Assembly (NCBI RefSeq): GCF_003719305.1
Contig: NZ_RARC01000002.1
Span: forward strand, 457,691 to 521,690
Source of the DNA: Mycolicibacterium stellerae
GTDB lineage: Bacteria > Actinomycetota > Actinomycetes > Mycobacteriales > Mycobacteriaceae
Direction of reading: 5' to 3'
DNA: 64,000 bases
The notes below the pieces were generated by a model, which saw only the letters and a program-made list of their open reading frames with translations, had not been told where the DNA came from and made no database searches. This document shows, piece by piece, positions 63,006 to 64,000 of this stretch. Both the position numbers and the translations under genes were made by a program. Position 1 is the stretch's first letter. Each line of letters begins with the position of its first letter.

Positions 63006-64000
63006 TCAATTGTTGGTTGGTGGTGGTTGTGGTTGGAAGGGGTCGTACCACCACCAGTCGGCGCGTTCGCCGGTGGGTCCTCGATAGGGCGGCACGACCG
63101 GCGGGGGTTTCGTCGGTGGATGGGCGAGCGACCCTGCGCTGAGTATCCGGCCGGCGCTGTCGGTGACGACGAGCTTGTCGGCGGGTCCGGTGATGGTGAT
63201 GACGCCGCGGTGGTGCAGCCGATGATGGTACGGGCAGACCAGGACCAGGTTGTCCAGTTCGGTGGGGCCGCCGTCCTCCCAGTGCCGAATGTGGTGGGCG
63301 TGCAGTCCGCGGGTAGCGCCGCAACCAGGCACCGCACACGTGGGGTGGCGATGCTCGAGGGCACGGCGCAGCCGACGGTTGATCACCCGAGTGGTCCGGC
63401 CGGCGCCGATGGGTTGCCCGTCGCGTTCGAACCAGACTTCACAGGTGGCGTCACAAGTCAGGTAACGGCGCTCGGACTCGGTGAGCAGCGGACCCAGATG
63501 CAGGGCGGCGATGCGGTCTTTCACATCCAGATGCATCACCACCGTGCTGCGGTGCCCGTGCGGCCGGCGGGCGGCCTCGGTGTCCCAGCCGGCCTCCACC
63601 AGCCGCATAAAGGCGTCCATCGTGGTTGGCAACGGGGGCCTGTTGCCTGATTCTCCGGTGCTGTCGTGGTCGCGTTTCCACTCGGCGATCAACGCGTCGT
63701 GGTGCGACGCCAGCGCCGTGTCGAATTTCGCCGCGTCGAGTTTGGGCAGCGTGATCTTCCAGGTGGTGGATTGCCCGTCGGTGGTCTTGGTGATCGAGCG
63801 CTGTGGTTCAGGCCGCGGATCGGGCTCGGGTCGCGGTTCGAGCTTGATCGCGGTGCGCAGCTGGGCGACGGTAGCGACCTCGGCCAGCGCCGCATAATGC
63901 TCGTCAGAACCGTCAGCGGCCCGCTCGGCGATCGCGCCGACCTGATCCAGCGACAGCCGACCCTCGCGCAAGCCCGCAACGCAACGGGGAAACTGCTCGA
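63006..64000 (-). CDS. DUF222/HNH endonuclease family protein (13E12-type), 5' end outside
   Basis: C-terminal 331 or more residues; the frame stays open to the right edge of the window (it reads FPRCVAGLREGRLSL there). The DUF222 part spans the first two thirds and an HNH motif follows: HIRHWEDGGPTELDNLVLVC..HHRLHH. Such genes are repeated many times in mycobacterial genomes (13E12 family) and are thought to be mobile or selfish nuclease genes. The TTG at 63971 is not the real start. No flanking repeats are visible on the sequenced side. Confidence 0.92.
   Translation of the reverse strand, partial: EQFPRCVAGLREGRLSLDQVGAIAERAADGSDEHYAALAEVATVAQLRTAIKLEPRPEPDPRPEPQRSITKTTDGQSTTWKITLPKLDAAKFDTALASHHDALIAEWKRDHDSTGESGNRPPLPTTMDAFMRLVEAGWDTEAARRPHGHRSTVVMHLDVKDRIAALHLGPLLTESERRYLTCDATCEVWFERDGQPIGAGRTTRVINRRLRRALEHRHPTCAVPGCGATRGLHAHHIRHWEDGGPTELDNLVLVCPYHHRLHHRGVITITGPADKLVVTDSAGRILSAGSLAHPPTKPPPVVPPYRGPTGERADWWWYDPFQPQPPPTNN

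Noticed and set aside
63006..64000. Possible insertion sequence at the right edge
   Set aside because: The gene is a DUF222-HNH protein; no terminal inverted repeats or transposase are visible in the window.

Overview
The window is high-GC actinobacterial DNA that reads as a fast-growing mycobacterium (Mycolicibacterium-type). The evidence is an MmpL transporter, DUF732 and DUF1876 (Rv1738-type) proteins, a DosS-like kinase, an Rv2030c/pfkB pair, an Rv1354c/Rv1355c-like pair, a DUF222-HNH (13E12-type) gene at the right edge, and many GTGA/ATGA start-stop overlaps. Genus is inferred from gene content only. I see no tRNA, rRNA, CRISPR array or insertion sequence.

Left part (1-14.3 kb): the 3' end of an SDR gene; purU on the minus strand; a three-gene c-di-GMP-associated set (unknown protein, ThiF-nitroreductase fusion, GAF-GGDEF-EAL); a pair of abutting acyl-CoA dehydrogenases behind a palindromic operator; and a DMT exporter followed by a six-gene, translationally coupled cassette at 10.2-14.3 kb. 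That cassette encodes E1-alpha, E1-beta, a free lipoyl domain, a free acyl carrier protein, a KAS III and an SDR. It looks like a 2-oxoacid-primed acyl-chain pathway with no E2 acyltransferase or E3, and is the best candidate here for an undescribed system.

Middle part (14.4-37.6 kb): a bicupin; a NarL-type two-component group; a benzoylformate-decarboxylase-like gene with a tautomerase and quinone reductase; an NDH-2-like flavoprotein; then a carboxylate uptake/sensing locus. The last comprises a His/Asp-tailed membrane protein plus MFS permease, a CitA/DctR-type two-component pair, and divergent prpF-abrB. The two transport/catabolic operons share a 58-bp upstream element. Next come a Ser/Thr kinase, a DUF4331 protein, a second MFS permease, a trimethylamine-dehydrogenase-like flavoprotein and a hemerythrin-like protein.

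37.7-49.2 kb: an MmpL behind a 12-codon, apparently leaderless upstream ORF; then a sugar-type catabolic locus (MHS permease, split transketolase, GntR regulator, divergent sugar isomerase and SDR). GTCAAC/GTTGAC operator repeats occur both at the regulator gene and in the divergent promoter. Then come a small secreted protein, a muconolactone-isomerase-like protein and a SulP transporter.

49.3-62.9 kb is a hypoxia/dormancy (DosR-type) island: a DosS-like haem-GAF kinase co-transcribed with an SRPBCC protein, a pair of KAS III-like genes, pfkB, an Rv2030c-like fusion, a DUF1876 protein, a second SRPBCC protein, a PNPOx-like protein, and a complete group 3b-type [NiFe]-hydrogenase operon (order B-G-D-A plus maturation protease). 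DosR-box-like palindromes lie at the promoter regions I inspected (51.84, 57.22, 57.27 and 58.42 kb). The window ends in a DUF222-HNH endonuclease gene that runs off the right edge.
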